Assembly (NCBI GenBank): GCA_941918925.1
Contig: OW799233.1
Coordinates: forward strand, 6,378,001 to 6,442,000
Direction of reading: 5' to 3'
Length of the DNA stretch: 64,000 nt
From: Phyto melanocephala
Lineage: Eukaryota; Arthropoda; Insecta; Diptera; Rhinophoridae
Below are positions 23,291 through 33,422 of this stretch, piece by piece. The notes below the pieces were generated by a model that saw only the letters and a list, made by a program, of their open reading frames with translations, made no database searches and was not told the origin of the DNA. Positions within the stretch are counted from its first letter, which is position 1. Each line of letters opens with the position of its first letter. Made by a program: the position numbers and the translations under genes.

Positions 23291-23811
23291 CTTATTCTTT
23301 AATAGGGCGTGGCACCCCGCCCACTTACAATTTCAAACGAAAGTATAGCCTATAGTTCCTTCCAGACATACAGAAAGATTCTGTGAAAATTTCAAGGAAA
23401 TCGGTCCAGCCGTTTAGCCGTCTATAAAGCACAAACAAACATACAAACATACAAACATACAAACACACATTGATTTTTATATATATAGATTTTTCAATAT
23501 TTTTTTATTTTTTTTTTAAATTATTTTTATTTTTTATTTTATATATTATTTATATTATTATTTTTTTTTTAATTTTTTTATATTTATTTTTTAATTTTTT
23601 AAATTTTTTTTTGATGTTTTTTTTTTTAAACATACACAAACTTAATTTATAATTTTACAATGGGTTGTTTTTGTATGTGTTTGTTTTTTGTATAAATGTA
23701 CGTATTTCATATGAGATGAATGGTGATACAAACTATTGTTATTGCATGCCTACACGTTGAGAAGGGTATATAAGATTCGGCACGGACGAATATAACACTA
23801 TTACTTGTTTC

Positions 23812-24639
23812 ATTCATGCACACACACACTCGTACGCATACTTTCCTAAAGAGATATTTGCCTTGTGAAAGTTAAAATGTCGTAAAGAATTAGTATTTAG
23901 TATTAACCTTGATAGCTTGTAAAATAGGTAAAATAAATAAACACACTCAAACCCGCACATTAACATACATACACACACCTAAAGAAAACAGCAGATTTTC
24001 GTTCATTTGTTGTTTGGTAAAATCTAATATGACTTGCTTCAGTTTGCTCTTCTATTCTGATGTCGATGTGACATGAACTCATCTTATTTTAGTATCTTGC
24101 CTTTTCTTGTGTTTTCTTGACTTACTTCATCTGCTAGCATATATAGATAAACGGTTATTATTGTGTAAGTGTGTGTACTAACATACAGCAGTTGGAAAAC
24201 ATTTGTGAGATATTTAGCCCAAATGTATAATTAAAGTAATTTACATGCGTTGCGGGATAATGTTAATATCATCTATAGAAAGACTAAATATCACATCAAT
24301 GATAATTATCGAAATTTTGAGAAACGTTTAGTTGAAGACAAAAAATACCAGCAGCTACGTTTGGCAGCTGTTTGGGATATGTATAGAGTATGAAGAAGTT
24401 AAATAAAATGAAACAAGCAACAGAACTTTACTTATAGGTATCGAGGGAGCTGTTATTGTTAAAAAGAGATTTACAGTAAAATTATATTTCAGAGGCATTT
24501 ATGCACAAACATATTATACAAAAAGAGCTGCCAGTTGAATATATAAAAACTATAAATAAAAATATAACAAAAACACGGGGATTGGTGTAAGATGATAACG
24601 TTGTCCAACAACTATCATTTTGTTATTAAATACACGACA
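23812..24639. other. AT-rich DNA, no feature recognised
   Basis: Short (CA)n-like runs only (around 23818-23830, 23940-23980). Confidence 0.45.
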
Positions 24640-25460
24640 AAATGCAACTTTGTATGAATATTTGTAAAATTACTTTAACGACATCTTAAGCTAAAGATAA
24701 ACATCAAAGTTGTGGTAGTGACATGCAAAAATAATACAGGAAAAACCGAAATTGATTAGATACAAACTCACTGATATATGAAAGACATGAAATCGATTAG
24801 GACAAATAATTGTATGTTTCAAGTTTTAATAAAATACAAAGTTAAACAGTAGCGGCCTTATTCATAACAAAAAGTTAGCCACAGTTTATACACTACGTAC
24901 AACGAGCTGCTAACTAGAATGCCGATTAAGCTTGGCAGCTCGTTAGCACAGAGTTTATTCATAAGAAACTTTTTTCTGTCTGCCAACTTTTCATAAATCA
25001 ACTCTGAAATTGCATGATACCCCTAAAATATGCAACCATTTTTTGTTTATAATCCCTAATTTTGACGTTTTTGTGTTTCCATCGATACTAACAATTTTTA
25101 AAATTGAAAAATAAATTAAAAAATAAACGAACAATATAATTTTTATTAAAATGGAAAAGCAACGCAAACGATCTGTAAATTGGGAACAGGATGAAAAGGT
25201 AGGTAAAAAATATTGGTAATGTAAAACAACAACACATAAAAGCTGTCTTTCACAAGTTGGCAAACGTTTGGCAGCTCGTTAACAAGAGTTTAGCCAGAGT
25301 TTGGCATGAGTGTTATGAATAAACTTAATGCTAACTTTATGCCAACTTTTTGTTATGAATAAGGCCGTAGATATTTATACACAACACTTGTAGTTTTTAA
25401 AAAAAGAGTGCTAATGATGAAACCGTAGCTGGCTTCGAAGAAGCATTCCATTCAGCTAGT
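24640..25460 (+). mobile_element. Non-LTR retrotransposon 3' end (second copy of the 62.4-63.2 kb family)
   Basis: 24640-24849 and 25371-25455 align, in reverse complement, with 62455-62770. Shared blocks include ACGACATCTTAAGCTAAAG, TGACATGCAAAAATAATACA, ACACAACACTTGTAGTTTTT and GATGAAACCGTAGCTGG. The two parts are separated by the Harbinger derivative at 24853-25367. Only untranslated 3' sequence is preserved; no coding match was found before 24640. Confidence 0.7.
24853..25367 (+). mobile_element. PIF/Harbinger-derived MITE, 515 bp
   Basis: Terminal inverted repeats CGGCCTTATTCATAACAAAA then AGTTRGC match over 27 bp with one difference. The 3-bp target duplication TAG lies at 24850-24852 and 25368-25370. 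The related copy at 62.5 kb supplies the empty site (ATAGTTGATATTT), confirming the borders. Inside, 25151-25198 reads MEKQRKRSVNWEQDEK and stops at a GTAGGT splice-donor-like site. This resembles the first exon of the Myb/SANT-like second protein of Harbinger elements, as does the MEKTEM exon in the element at 49025-49994. Confidence 0.75.
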
Positions 25461-25594
25461 AGGTTCTGTCATTATCGCATTGAACTTATAGTTTAATTGT
25501 TAATTTAACTAAGAAATAATATAAAAAGAAGTTCAAAGGTAATACTTAAAAGAGAATAAAACAACTGTTTCATAAATTTTGCCCACACAGAAAA

Positions 25595-26575
25595 AACTAA
25601 ATATGAATTTCGGTTACAAAATTAATATTATCAATTAAAAAATTGTTTAATTTTGCTCCAACCGTCAAAAATATACTGTTAATTAAATTAAAATTAATAG
25701 TTTTAATTGAAAAAATATTGAGAAAAATATCAATTAAAACAGTATTAAAAAATTAATTAAAATTTTCATAATTTTCAAAAATGATTTTAATTAATTTAAT
25801 CATGTCCATATTTAAGATTTGGGATTTATAAAATAAAAGCATTTATTATATTAATAATAAAATTTATTAAACATGTTTAAAAAAGAATAAAAACAATATT
25901 ATCTTTTTTTATATATTTATTCTTTATATACATTTATATTACAAAGGAATCTATATTCTTAATTACATTTCGTAATAAAATTAATGATAAAAAATAGGAC
26001 TCCACACACATGCACATACTATACCATATCAAAAGCCGGATTTCCAAAAATAATTTTAAGCATCAACGACCTAAATTCAGAGTAATATTAACGGGTAAAA
26101 AGGCTTGATCAGGCAGAGTGAAGAAATTCAACTAACGTACCTATTAAAATGAGATTTCTGAGGAACATAAGGGGATATAATAATTATGTAATGAATTTTG
26201 GCATACCTAAAATGAAACCGAAATAATTTATTATATTTAAAACAGAACATATTTTTATATATGTATGTACATATGTGTACTTACCCGAACTTTCTCTTGC
26301 AGATTGGCAACTATTTTTATTGTTCCGCTCCTTGAGAAACAATTATATTAAATTTATTCTTCAAATTAAATTTTCAAGAAAATGTCATTTCAAAAAATAT
26401 TTTTTATTATTTTTTTAATTTTTTTCAACTGCCAGAAATCTCTTTGTTTTTTGAAATTATTTTATATCAATTAAAAAATTTAATTAAATTAATGAAAACT
26501 ATAATTAGAATTCAAAAACAAATCAAAAATTCAATCAATTAAACAAATTTTAGCAATATTTTTTTCTAGGCAGAA
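25595..26575. repeat. AT-rich dispersed repeat, copy 1
   Basis: Dominated by AATTAA-type words. A segment at 25728-25850 (ATCAATTAAAACAGTATTAA, then GATTTTAATTAATTTAATCA) aligns with 39918-40020, so it belongs to a repeated family. AATTAAAAAATT-rich arms at both ends suggest loose inverted termini, but exact borders were not fixed. Confidence 0.5.
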
Positions 26576-26584
26576 ATGAGCCCA

Positions 26585-26915
26585 GAAAGAAAAAGAGTAG
26601 TTCAAAATCTACAAGACTGTTTAAATAATTAGACAACTTAGTAAACATTTGCAAGGGCAAGTTTTATGTTGCATGTTAGAAAAAATGAGATTATAAATAA
26701 CAAAGTTTCAATTGAAACAAAAAAATCTTTGCAATTATAATTAGAATTATAATGAGAATTATAGAAAGAAAAAGTGTAGTTCAAAATCTACAAGACTGTT
26801 TAAATAATTAGACAACTTAGTAAACATTTGCAAGTGCAAGTTTTATGTTGCATGTTAGAAAAAATGAGATTATAAATAACAAAGTTTCAATTAAAACAAA
26901 AAAAAATCTTTGCAA
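26585..26915. repeat. Tandem duplication, about 150-bp unit with 179-bp period
   Basis: GAAAGAAAAAGAGTAGTTCA at 26585 recurs as GAAAGAAAAAGTGTAGTTCA at 26764. The two units stay nearly identical for about 150 bp (few substitutions, one A-run length difference), separated by a short AATTATAATTAGAAT-type spacer. A recent event. Confidence 0.9.
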
Positions 26916-26979
26916 TTATAACACCCTCTGGTACGTGAAACATATTTAAATTTATTGTGCACTTAAAAGGTCACTTGTT

Positions 26980-27130
26980 TTTCTTTCTTCGGCATTCCAC
27001 AAATTGAACTCTATCTGTTGTTTTCAGCTTTGCTACTTCCTTGTACATGTCCTCAGCCACTTCCCTTTCTGCTTTCACTTTAACCTCTTTATCCTTTTTG
27101 CTTGTTAGTTTATTTCTAAGTTTTCCTTAA
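26980..27130 (-). other. Possible terminal coding exon or ORF end, unidentified
   Basis: On the minus strand a 51-codon open stretch (about 27132 down to a TGA near 26982) reads GKLRNKLTSKKDKEVKVKAE, then REVAEDMYKEVAKLKTTDRV, then QFVECRRKKNK. The codon choice and charged, helical composition look like real protein rather than AT-rich noise. An AATAAA occurs about 20 bp after the stop. There is no in-frame ATG near its start and no pyrimidine-rich acceptor, so it may be the end of a decayed transposon gene or a truncated pseudogene rather than a live exon. I do not recognise the protein. Confidence 0.28.
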
Positions 27131-28099
27131 AGTTGTTGTTTTCGATGTGTTTTGATAATATTTCTTTATGCTCTCCTTGCCTCTCTCCGTGTGTCGTTCT
27201 TGGACTATAATTATATATCATATATTTAACTGGTTTGTTTACCCAATGCGATACTAACCATAAAACAAAGTTTTCATAACAAAATTCGAATTTATAGTTT
27301 TTGTTTAGAATTTTCTTATTGAAACTAAACAAAGAAAAACAAAATTTCATAAAACCAAATGAAGACTTAGAGCCCATGCAGTTGTAAGTAGCAGCTAGCT
27401 AAAGCAATAAAAACAACAGCAACTTCTGCTGCTTGTGCATTTTATTCTATTGGCTTGCTTCAAGTGAAAATTTCTTAGTATAAAGTAGAGAGCACACCAA
27501 CTCCAGCAGATTTTGTACTTTAACTTCCGGTTAAAAGAAATTCTTGAGCAAATTGTTTATTGTTGCTGTCTTTCTTAGGAGGCAAAACTTTTGCTTAAAA
27601 ACAAACTTTTCCTTTCTAAAGATTATTTTTTCTTTGTTGTTTTGTAAGTAAGCGCAAATAAGTTGGAAAATACACTATTTATAACTGAGTGCGTATGTGT
27701 GTGTGCAAATATAAATAAATAAATGCATGCAAAAGCCTCGATGTGTGAATTCAACACAACTGCTTTAAGGGAAATCGTTGTTTTTATTTTCATTTTGTTG
27801 CAAAACATTTTCTTTTATTGTTGTAGCTTATTTCAATTTTTTATAAATGCGTTTTTCTTTTTGTTCATTTGCTCAAGTCAAATCAGAGTTATTAACATCT
27901 TTCTTTTTATTATCTTAGTGTGTGGTTTGAAAATGTACATTTCTTATACTTATTTTTCTGTTCACTTGTTATTGCTGGAAATCATTTGGGATATGACTCT
28001 AACTTTTATCTGGTAGATGAAGTGAATTGTTAAAAAGTATTCGAGGTTAACTTTTATCGAAAAATTTTTTAAAACTTAAAAAATTCGAATGAAAATGCT
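27131..28099. other. AT-rich DNA, no feature recognised
   Basis: Frames of 90-97 codons here are hydrophobic by T-rich composition and lack any motif. Confidence 0.45.
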
Positions 28100-28109
28100 A
28101 CAAAATGAC

Positions 28110-28980
28110 AAATGACCAATCTCCGTAATATCCAAGTCCATCACAAGCAAATTAGCGTACAAATCTGAAGGAAATTCAAATGTCAATCAAATTACAGATC
28201 CTATGCCCGTGATCGCATCAATATCCATGAAAATTCAAATGACAATGACAGTGAAATTTTAAATGACAACGCGAATGACAATACAAATAATAAGACCAAC
28301 CATACTGCCAATATAAAGAGACTGCCAGTGATATTGAAAATTAAAAAAATAATGACAACGAAATCACAAAGAAAATGCAAGTCCTTTTGTAATATTAATG
28401 AAAATTCTAAAAGCGATGAAAATGATTAAACAATTTTAGTTATAATACCAATGACAATACCAGTTTCAAAACCCATTAACGTACCATAAACAATGTCAAT
28501 GATAATTTCCCTGTCCATATTCATATCAATTTATAGTCCATGTCCATCCCCATGTCTGTTTGGATGACTATTTGAATGCCAATTTTAATGTTCTTGCAAA
28601 TGTCAATTTTAATGTCTATGTAAAAAGAAATGTCAAAGTTAATTAATGTCTTTATTAATAACCAAGTGAATGCTAATTAAATATTCCTGTCAATGTGTGT
28701 ATCAATACAAATTTTTATATCAATATCAATGTTTATGTATATGTTCATTTCAATGATCATATCTACGTCAATATTAATAGCAGTATCCATGTCTATGTTT
28801 ATGTCAATCTCCATATCCATTTTAGCTTTAACGTAAATGTCTATATCCGAGTATATGTCCGCTAATGTAAATTTTAATTCTAATGCCAATTCCAATTTTA
28901 ATGTTTTGTCTGGGATAGGTCTAGGTATTGTGTAATTTTCATCTCTTTCATTTCTAATTTATGTCCATGTCAATGTCTAG
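28110..28980. repeat. Degenerate hexanucleotide repeat tract
   Basis: About 800 bp built from variants of AATGAC/ATGTCA/ATATCA/ATGTCC spaced in sixes. The word orientation switches near the middle: ...AATGACAATGACAGTGAA... around 28240 and ...TGTCAATGTCTAG... around 28970. The repeat period, not selection, keeps the minus frame at 28677-28895 open; its product is a run of D-I-D-M-N-I. Confidence 0.75.
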
Positions 28981-31498
28981 TCATAATTACATACAATTTC
29001 ATTTATTTCCAAAAACACAAATCTCTTTAATTCTAATTTTGAAACCACTCTTAAGTATAATTTATTACAAATATGTTGGCCTTTTGTTGCTGTGTATTTG
29101 AACTTCGTTTTGTTATTTTGGTTATGTTTTCGTATATTTTTTAAGTAGACAATTGCAGCTATAATGTGTTAGTGTTGTAGTATTGTTGGCATTATTTCAC
29201 TTCCAACTGTAGTTAGCTGTTGTGGTATTGCATGAGTAGCTGGCTGGTTAGTTGGTTGCGAAGCCTTTTACAGGCTTCTTCTACTTGAACTAATTTGGCT
29301 TCCTGAAGTAGGGACTACCACAAATATTTGGTTTCTAAATAAAAACTTTGCCGTTTCTCTTTTAAAGTCAAATGGACAGACAGACATACATACGTACGTA
29401 TTAAATAAACACTTGCAATTCATAAAACCATCACATACACATACTTTCTTTAAAATGAAATATAAGAAATAAAACAACCAGCAAGTAATTTAAAAGAATG
29501 TCTATGTTAGTTTTGTCTTCGTCTTCGTTTTTCTGTATCGTCGTATTATATAAAAAAAAAAAGTTTAAGAATTCCTTGGTACCATGCTGCATGACAAACC
29601 AAAAAGTTAAGACAACTCGTTTTTTACTCTTTGCTTTATTTTGCTTTTTTGTATTTTATTGTCGAATTTCTTTAAGTTTGTAATAGATTCAGTTTCTTGC
29701 TTGCTGCGACTTATTATATATTTCTTACTGGAGATGGGAATATATTAAGTGAATATATTCGCAGATATACATGTACTTTGCAAATAGTCTGCATTAGGGA
29801 TATAACGATTATCCCCATTTCATAGTGTATAGTGCCTAATAGTATTAACAAAATAATCAAAGCACTTTATTTGAAATATTTTTGAGGAACATCTTCCTCA
29901 GGGTATGCGCTTTCAAAATAACTTAATATAATTTTTTGTTTTTAATTTATGCATTAATTTATTAATATGATGTACATACATAATTAAGGTACTGAAATTA
30001 AAAATTTCTCTTTGTTAAGCAAAATTAACATTTTGTTTAATGTGTACGTGTGGTGTCACAAAGTGAAAGAACTTGCTTGATGTTTTTCTTGATGCGTTGT
30101 TTTACATGTAGGCGGAAGAGCTGTTCTATTAACTTGCATCTATCTAGTCTGTATTTAGAATTTATTTTTTTTTTGAGAAACTCTTAGTTTCAAAGCAGAT
30201 CCCTCAGGGTAAAGGAAAAGGTTGCCGGGTACCAATCATTAAAAGTGTATGATGTCTTGTTACTATATTAGCTGGAATACCTTTATAATGTAAAACTTTA
30301 TGCGTTTGTTTAAAACTTTTAGACTCGGGGCTGGTCCCAAGGGTTGAGAGTTACTTAATTTATTGCCTTCATACTAATACAAACAGTTTGTGTTTAATTT
30401 AAACTTTTTATAAATTATCGTTATGATAACATTTGAGTAGTCTTTAGAGGTTGGACAAGAAATGCTATGACCACTTGTTGTAGATATTTTTACCCAACTA
30501 AGCAATATTTAATTAGTATGTTCAGCAGTCGTTCCATTCAGACGGTAATCTAGTTGTTAAAATAAAATATATAAAAATAAAACTTTATTTTAAAAATGAA
30601 TGATTTTATCTATTTATTTGTTTCGACTTAAATTTCTTTCCGTAATTAAATCCAATAACCTGTGTACAAAAAATTTTGAACAGAAAAAATTAAACTACAA
30701 AACTTCTTTTAAAATGGAATTAAAATTGTTACACTACAGTGGTAGTTGTTACCAAAAATAATAGAAATTAAATAAGGCCATGCTCATGATATCCCGTTAG
30801 CTGACGTAGTTGGTCTACAGTAAGGGTTGCCAAGTAAAAAGTTTCCGTTTAAAACGAAGCCAACAGAAATGTTTAAGTAATGAATTAAATTTAAAATTTT
30901 TGCTTAATGTACATAAAGTTTTATTTTTGGTTTATTTATTTGTAATTTATAAATACCAAATTGCTTTATTTGTAAAACTAATGTTTGTGTGAGCTAATGT
31001 TTATATTTGATTAAAAAATATATATAAGAGTTCCATCATTCTAGGTGTTGAGTATGTAATAGTGGAAGCTGGAAATACTGTTATTTAAAATTATTAGACG
31101 ATAGAAACCCAGGCTGAGTGAAGTTTGAGTATACGTGTGGGTTGCCAGTTTGTTTTTCTTTCGGAAAATGAATGTTTTATTTAGGATCATGCAACACTGT
31201 AATAAAAATTACTGGCACTCTGAAATTACTAAATCAATAAGAGTACAGCTTAAGTGAGGCCATTGATACTACATGCGCATAAAATTTTAATTTTAATCGC
31301 GGGAAGTCGTGATCATTATAAATCATTCTTGGTCGTGACTATACTCTTATCGTTTTATATAAAAAAATGCTCTTTGTAAAATCAATTTGTAATAAAATGG
31401 ATTAATTTGTTTTTGGTTTGTTTTTGCCTTTATGTTAGTAGCATCTGTAAACTCTGATAATTCTTTAGGTAACAAAATTTATTTGAAATTGTACATAT
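28981..31498. other. AT-rich DNA, no feature recognised
   Basis: No coding, repeat or RNA feature was seen. Confidence 0.45.
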
Positions 31499-31501
31499 TT
31501 A

Positions 31502-31618
31502 GGGCCGTATTCATAAAAAATATTTTAGGTTTATTAAAGGCTTATTTGACAGATGTTGTAGAGAAATTTGTCAAATAAGCCTTCAATAAACCTAAAATAT
31601 TTTTTATGAATACGGCCT
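31502..31618. mobile_element. Near-perfect hairpin MITE, 117 bp
   Basis: Two 50-bp arms (GGGCCGTATTCATAAAAAAT onward, and its complement) pair with about two mismatches around a loop of about 17 bases. TTA is duplicated at 31499-31501 and 31619-31621, the PIF/Harbinger target preference. The terminus GGCCGTATTCATAA resembles that of the 515-bp Harbinger derivative at 24853 (CGGCCTTATTCATAA). Confidence 0.85.
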
Positions 31619-31621
31619 TTA

Positions 31622-31915
31622 TTCCCTCCACACGAGAGTGTTAGAGGCTATATTTAAGTTTGTTATCTCGTTTGTAATTTTTACAATATTTCTTTGATGG
31701 TTTAAAAAGAATACATTTTTTGAATCCATTTGTAGAAAGTAATTGATTTATCCAAGTCTGTTTATCCATGTGTATGTTGTAATCAACTTTTTGAAGCCCC
31801 CGTACTCTTGTATGGTAGACATTTAACAGATATGCTTTTGAGAATTCCGCTTTCGAAAATGACTTATGCAGGTCCATTTTGACCTAAGAGATAAGGGAAA
31901 GAACACGATTATCGC
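31622..31915 (-). mobile_element. mini-me-like element, decayed 3' part
   Basis: Weaker copy of the end of the mini-me family: GTATGTTGTAATCAACTTTT, then TGAAGCCCCCGTACTCTTGTA near 31765-31815, and a GTCTGTTTATCCATGTG remnant of the GTCY stretch. It abuts the hairpin MITE. Confidence 0.55.
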
Positions 31916-32072
31916 AGTTTTTTTTACCCAAAAATATTAAAATTTTGCAGCTTCTTTAGACTTCTTGAAACGTTTGTTATGATTAAGCAAAACACTTTGG
32001 CAACATTTAATAAAAATCTTGGCCGTCGAAAAAAAACTTCGAAAAAATATATCAATTGAATGTTCAGACAAT

Positions 32073-33413
32073 GGCTCAACGAGAAGCTCCCCAATGAAAT
32101 AACGCCCAGGAAACAATCATCAATGAAGTAAACCCCAAAAAATTGGAAATAAAATAAAAAAACTGTTAATAAAATAACATCGAAAAATAAATGAAATAAA
32201 CCCCAAAGCGAAAACGAAACAACCCCCAATATTTGGGAGTTATTTCATATGAAATAACTCCCAATGATGAAAATGAAATACCCCCCAATGAAATAAACCG
32301 CATCAGCAACAAAAATGAAATTATGCCCAAAATTCATAAAAGAGTCAGTTTTATTAAGGATTTGATGAAGTCAATATGGACCAACAGCAAAATCGCAAAT
32401 TTATTGATATAAATCGTGTGGAGGCCCGCAGGCGTCTTCTTCATAATAAGGATATATGCAACTTCGAAAGTGTGCCAGCATTTAAAATCAATTTTTTTTT
32501 GGTGAAAGAACATACAAAGCTCATTTAATAGTGACTACTTTTGTTTTGTAAATGGACTAAGTCCAGTGCAGTTATTTTCCCTTATATGATGGAAGCAATT
32601 TCAGATCAGCCACCAACGAGCTATCCTAAAACTTTCGAATGGCTTGAAAATCCAACTCATGGGAGATGTTATTATAGTTACAATATTGTTAAGAAGGCAG
32701 TAATTTTCTGTAATGGAGATGTGAGGAAGTATGGACAAAGAATTGTTTAATATTTCCAATATATGTATTTATTTTTGAAACCCAACTACAAAACAAATTT
32801 TTTTCATGTACATAAATACATAAATAATAAACTTAATATATTATACGTAAGAAATAGTAAAAAAACAAAATGGTGCTCATGAATTAAAGATGGAGAAAAT
32901 ATACGTTGTATGTACAAATGCTTGGCAGAATTGGAACCAACAACCGTCCGTAGATTAATTTCGTAGTCTGTCACGAAGGTCGCACCATCCAAATCCAGAA
33001 CGTTATCATTTATGTATTTGAAAAGATATTGTTATATATTCACAGGCTAAAAGTTTTCTTGTAAAAGGCCTATTTTTATATAATTTATTTACAAACACCC
33101 CCAAGAACCAAGAGCTTTAAAAATGAAATAACCCCCGAATACAAAATGAAATATCACCCAAATTATACACGCTATGAAACAAGCCCCGAATTTTAAAAAT
33201 ATGTTGGGTATTATTTCATTGGAGATTATTTCATAATTTGAAAACCCCAAATGAGAAATGAAATAATTTCCAAAAAAAAAAAAATGAAAAAAGACCCAAA
33301 AAAATTGGGAGTTATTTCATATGAAATAACACCCAAAAATGTATGAAAAAAATTTGGAGAATATTTCATTTCTCGTTTGGGCGTTATTTCATTGGGGGGC
33401 TTTTCGTGAAGCC
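32073..33413. mobile_element. Foldback-like element with motif-array inverted repeats, 9-bp TSD
   Basis: 1341 bp flanked by an exact 9-bp duplication TCAGACAAT (32064-32072, 33414-33422). Both ends open GGCTYMACGARAAGC and run into CCCCAATGAAATAACGCCC. Each end region (32073-32330 and 33115-33413) is filled with many variants of GAAATAACYCCCAA in both orientations, including the palindrome-like unit TTGGGAGTTATTTCATATGA at 32236 and 33304. The middle holds a broken reading frame. A 9-bp duplication with long, internally repetitive inverted ends fits foldback elements or MULEs. I recognise no named family. Confidence 0.8.
32376..32750 (+). pseudogene. Unidentified ORF remnant inside the foldback-like element
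   Basis: ATG at 32376 opens 50 codons beginning MDQQQNRKFIDINRVEARRR. These are followed by three consecutive stops (TAA TAG TGA at 32526-32534), then by a further 70 codons in the same frame (32541-32750) containing SSAVIFPYMMEAISDQPPTS and FEWLENPTHGRCYYSYN. The shared frame across the stop cluster suggests one ancestral protein. The first part has the look of an N-terminal transposase segment (RRLLHN...FKINFFLVKE is faintly like the start of DDE_Tnp_4 proteins). The second part matches nothing I know. No catalytic triad is preserved. Confidence 0.4.
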
Positions 33414-33422
33414 TCAGACAAT

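Larger units (their letters stand above)
21205..23488 (+). mobile_element. Nested element made of 142-bp tandem repeats
   Basis: Inserted in the T-rich tract of the mini-me copy. The head is ACTAGCTAATACCCGGTGTG near 21208. Four monomers follow (starts 21241, 21383, 21524, 21666), then a tail with a conserved AAATTTCAAGGAAATCGGTC block, an (ACAAACAT)n run and TTTTTATATATATAGATT ending at 22025. A second set follows directly: a partial unit from 22026, whole monomers at 22153, 22295, 22436, 22578, 22720, 22862, 23004 and 23146, and a second copy of the same tail ending at 23488. Each monomer contains TATGGYRGGTGCCACGCCCA. The spacing is 141-142 bp throughout. Superfamily unknown; no protein is encoded. 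Confidence 0.8.
20753..23811 (-). mobile_element. mini-me-like element split by a nested repeat element
   Basis: On the minus strand this copy begins near 23811 (AACAAGTAATAGTG then a CCGTGCCGAATCTTATATACCC-like start) and ends near 20753 with the GGGTATA...TATACCC hairpin. It matches the intact copy at 54472-55282 in order: start, TGCATGCAATAACAATAG region, A/T-rich tract, a GGTATACTGGTTAGAG block (21106), a CTTTTTGAAGCCCCC block (20920) and a (GTCY)n stretch at 20872-20905. The T-rich tract is split into 21145-21205 and 23490-23640 by the 142-bp tandem-repeat element. GTCY and TA 'proto-microsatellites' are the hallmark of dipteran mini-me elements; naming is from that resemblance. Confidence 0.7.

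Noticed and set aside
21205..23488. CRISPR-like or satellite array
   Set aside because: The context is eukaryotic, monomers are contiguous without unique spacers, and head and tail sequences mark it as a mobile element.
23470..23652. F/I/L-rich 60-codon frame
   Set aside because: Translation of a poly-T tract of the mini-me element; the same applies to the minus frame at 54741-55109.
28677..28895. 72-codon D/I/N-rich minus frame
   Set aside because: Produced by the hexamer repeat, with no other coding feature.
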